Of a DNA stretch of 64,000 nt, positions 62,246 through 64,000 are shown piece by piece. Each line of letters begins with the position of its first letter. Position 1 is the stretch's first letter. Source of the DNA: CAYULW01 sp964445815 (GTDB lineage: Bacteria > Bacteroidota > Bacteroidia > Flavobacteriales_E > Vicingaceae); assembly GCA_964445815.1 (NCBI GenBank), contig CAYULW010000004.1:434001-498000 (forward strand), written 5' to 3'. Both the position numbers and the translations under genes were made by a program. Below the pieces are notes generated by a model that was not told the origin of the DNA, did not search any database, and saw only the letters and a list, made by a program, of their open reading frames with translations.

Positions 62246-63412
62246 ATGAAAAAGACCCTTTTTAATTTGATCTTTATTCTTGTTTGCCTTGGCATTTTTG
62301 AGGGTGTTTTGCGTTTTTTTTATCCCCTTCCTGAAATCAGCAACTTTAACCGGATCGATTATCAGATACTGGATCAAACTTCGGCGGCAACTCAGTATTT
62401 GCGAAATAAGACCATGCTCTGGAAATCTTTTCCGGACACCAACTATGCCTTTAAACACAAGTTGAATCTATATGGCTATCGAGATAAAGAGTGGACAGTA
62501 AAAAAAGCAAAGGATTATCGGGTGTTTGTATTGGGTGACTCATTTGTTGAGGGCATGATGAGTACACAAGAGCGCAGTATTCCCAGCTACATTCAGCAAA
62601 TGGCGAAAAACGAAGGAAAGTCGTGGGAAGTGTTCAACTGCGGCATGATGGGCATCGGTTTAAATGAGTACATGAAATTTGTGGCGGATGCGGTTCCTAT
62701 CTTTCAACCCGATCATTTGGTGATGGTCATTTTTGCGAATGATATGCCCTTTATGCGACCCTATGTGCCAAGCACTCAACTTCAAGCGAAATTCAATTCC
62801 TCCTTTAAACCAAGACTACTATCGATCATTCAGGGTTTGAGAGCCGATAATCCGATTCCGAATCGATTCTCATCACCCGAAGAATCTTATTATAAAGCAG
62901 TACCTGACCCGGGTAATCCATGGACATTTAAAGCAAAAGACCTCGCCCCACACGTAAAACCGAATCTAGCTGAAGCAATGAAAAGGGGAGAGCTTAACTT
63001 TTTTCGTACCAACTGGTTTCCCAATGAAGCTAAATTTTTGTCTGCGAGCATAGACATTGGGCAAAAGATTCAATTCATTAAAAACTACTGCGATCAAAAC
63101 CATGCTAAGCTGTCTATCTTTTATGTACCCAGCAGATTGCAGGTGTCAGATTATTATTACCAATTTGAAAAGCAATATTGCCAATTGCAATGTCCGGACA
63201 AAGCCAGTTTAATGGGAGAGCAATATCAGGTGCATGCAAAAATCTTAGCCCAAACTTGCAAGAACCTAAACATTCTCTATCAGGATCTGACTCCCCATGT
63301 CAGAGACGAAGAACAGAAAGGCAATCACCTGTATTGGAACTATGATGATCACATGCGTTCAAAAGGCTATGCTTTACTTGCGCAGTGGATGTATGCTGCA
63401 GTATCAAAATAG
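62246..63412 (+). CDS. membrane-anchored SGNH/GDSL hydrolase
   Basis: 388 residues. N-terminal anchor or signal (TLFNLIFILVCLGIFEGVLRFFYPL). GDSL block RVFVLGDSFVEGMMS with nucleophile Ser, Gly in NCGMMGIGLNEY, Asn in VIFANDMPF, and the terminal D-x-H in NYDDHMRSKGYALL. Acts outside the inner membrane as an esterase or polysaccharide O-deacetylase (AlgX/DUF459-like). Substrate unknown. Confidence 0.82.
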   Translation: MKKTLFNLIFILVCLGIFEGVLRFFYPLPEISNFNRIDYQILDQTSAATQYLRNKTMLWKSFPDTNYAFKHKLNLYGYRDKEWTVKKAKDYRVFVLGDSFVEGMMSTQERSIPSYIQQMAKNEGKSWEVFNCGMMGIGLNEYMKFVADAVPIFQPDHLVMVIFANDMPFMRPYVPSTQLQAKFNSSFKPRLLSIIQGLRADNPIPNRFSSPEESYYKAVPDPGNPWTFKAKDLAPHVKPNLAEAMKRGELNFFRTNWFPNEAKFLSASIDIGQKIQFIKNYCDQNHAKLSIFYVPSRLQVSDYYYQFEKQYCQLQCPDKASLMGEQYQVHAKILAQTCKNLNILYQDLTPHVRDEEQKGNHLYWNYDDHMRSKGYALLAQWMYAAVSK

Positions 63413-63449
63413 CTGCCTTATAAATTAATAAGGTAAAATATTATTTACA

Positions 63450-63481
63450 TTTTGGTGGTTTCAAATACATTTTATATTTTG
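63450..63481 (+). promoter_or_regulatory. promoter of the PKD-like secreted protein
   Basis: TTTTG (63450-63454), 18 nt, TATATTTTG (63473-63481). The predicted leader is about 140 nt long and contains a 19-codon ORF at 63499-63558. Confidence 0.5.
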
Positions 63482-63498
63482 CGGCAAATAATAACCAA

Positions 63499-63558
63499 AT
63501 GAGAATTTTCGACCAGCCAATGTCCACCTTAGCCATATTGCAAAACTTTCCGAACTAA
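63499..63558 (+). CDS. possible 19-residue leader ORF
   Basis: ATG at 63499 to TAA at 63558, encoding MRIFDQPMSTLAILQNFPN, shortly after the predicted promoter and 67 bp before the next start codon. Could be a leader peptide; could also be chance. No attenuator hairpin is obvious. Confidence 0.2.
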   Translation: MRIFDQPMSTLAILQNFPN

Positions 63559-63624
63559 GCACGATAAGCTTCTCGACATTCTCAACTAAACCCAAAACAA
63601 CTCCTGCTATGCAGGGCAACACAC

Positions 63625-64000
63625 ATGTTTATGAAAGTTTTATCAACTAAACTCATCACAGCACTATTGCTGTGTGCTACATGGATGCCATTGAGCGTCT
63701 ATTCTCAAATTACAGGTTCTACCAATGTTTGTGCCGGACAAACCGTAACATATAGCAGTTCAAGTTCTGCAGCAACATATCAATGGTCGGTGAACGGCGC
63801 ACAAGCCTATTCAGCAAGTGGTAATTCGGTCACTGTAGAATGGGGAATTAATAGTCCCGGAACCGTCAATTTGGTGACCTATAACAGCAATAACATTCAG
63901 ACAGGCTCTTACAGTGAATCTATAACCATAAGTGCTAAACCTAATCCTGTTATCTTAAGTAGTTTCCAAACCAATTGTTTTGATAATACAGAAGGTAATG
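63625..64000 (+). CDS. secreted PKD-like repeat protein, partial (runs off right edge)
   Basis: Open from ATG 63625 (or ATG 63631) to the window end, over 120 codons. Signal peptide VLSTKLITALLLCATWMPLSVYSQ. Then ITGSTNVCAGQTVTYSSSSSAATYQWSVNGAQAYSASGNSVTVEWGI, a PKD-like fold repeat common in large Bacteroidota surface proteins that end in a T9SS tail. A second repeat begins at the edge. Role unknown; likely adhesin-like or structural. Confidence 0.7.
   Translation, partial: MFMKVLSTKLITALLLCATWMPLSVYSQITGSTNVCAGQTVTYSSSSSAATYQWSVNGAQAYSASGNSVTVEWGINSPGTVNLVTYNSNNIQTGSYSESITISAKPNPVILSSFQTNCFDNTEGN

Noticed and set aside
1..64000. tRNA, rRNA, CRISPR arrays and prophage genes
   Set aside because: No cloverleaf with CCA-type ends, no rRNA core sequence, no regularly spaced repeats and no phage structural genes were seen in the read-through.

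Overview
The window reads as a chromosomal segment of a Bacteroidota bacterium. The evidence is low G+C, promoters of the TTTG / TAnnTTTG type, few Shine-Dalgarno sequences, a secreted protease with a type IX secretion (T9SS) sorting tail, a hypoxanthine phosphoribosyltransferase-adenylate kinase fusion, an S16 protein with a long Ala/Glu tail, DUF3276 and PspC/PadR modules, and a futalosine-type menaquinone gene (mqnE). No tRNA, rRNA or CRISPR array was seen. Species cannot be named from the sequence alone.

Layout. (1) 1-5.5 kb is accessory DNA: two single-gene units preceded by structured cassette-like elements, a decayed gene fragment, a three-gene HNH / small middle protein / DUF2326 ATPase operon (ABC three-component type conflict system), and a REP-associated tyrosine transposase with its own palindromes scattered on both sides of that operon. 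(2) 5.5-22 kb is mostly housekeeping: ssb, mscL, rimK with a retropepsin-like partner, ettA, hisS-hutH, DUF3276, purE/purK, hpt-adk fusion, a REC-PAS-SpoIIE phosphatase, obgE, PAP2, fluC and an alkaline phosphatase. (3) 22.1-25.5 kb holds the most unusual locus: two very similar tiny genes (48 and 56 codons, not previously called by size) between two large, helical, TPR-like putative regulators, with a shared 12-bp box plus dyad 55-57 bp upstream of one peptide gene and one regulator gene. It looks like a peptide-plus-receptor signalling or peptide-effector module. (4) 25.5-52.5 kb is mixed core: PspC/PadR operon, TerC, mqnE, a T9SS-sorted M43 protease, an AddB-like nuclease, mnmA, an M42 peptidase, trmN6-rimM-rpsP, FKBP, a DksA-like protein, ribH, recF-DUF721, dapA, a UbiA-family prenyltransferase and lpd. 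(5) 52.7-62.1 kb is a seven-gene, same-strand cluster: class III aminotransferase, C-N hydrolase, Orn/Lys/Arg decarboxylase, ATP-grasp ligase, C45/Ntn hydrolase, a small membrane protein and an aldehyde dehydrogenase. Together they look like a complete 'decarboxylate, protect, oxidise, deprotect' amine pathway. (6) 62.2-64 kb has an SGNH hydrolase and the start of a large secreted PKD-like protein that runs off the end.

Many start codons here sit only 2-6 nt after a TAnnTTTG-like box, suggesting frequent leaderless transcripts; this was used to choose starts for hpt-adk, mscL and recF.
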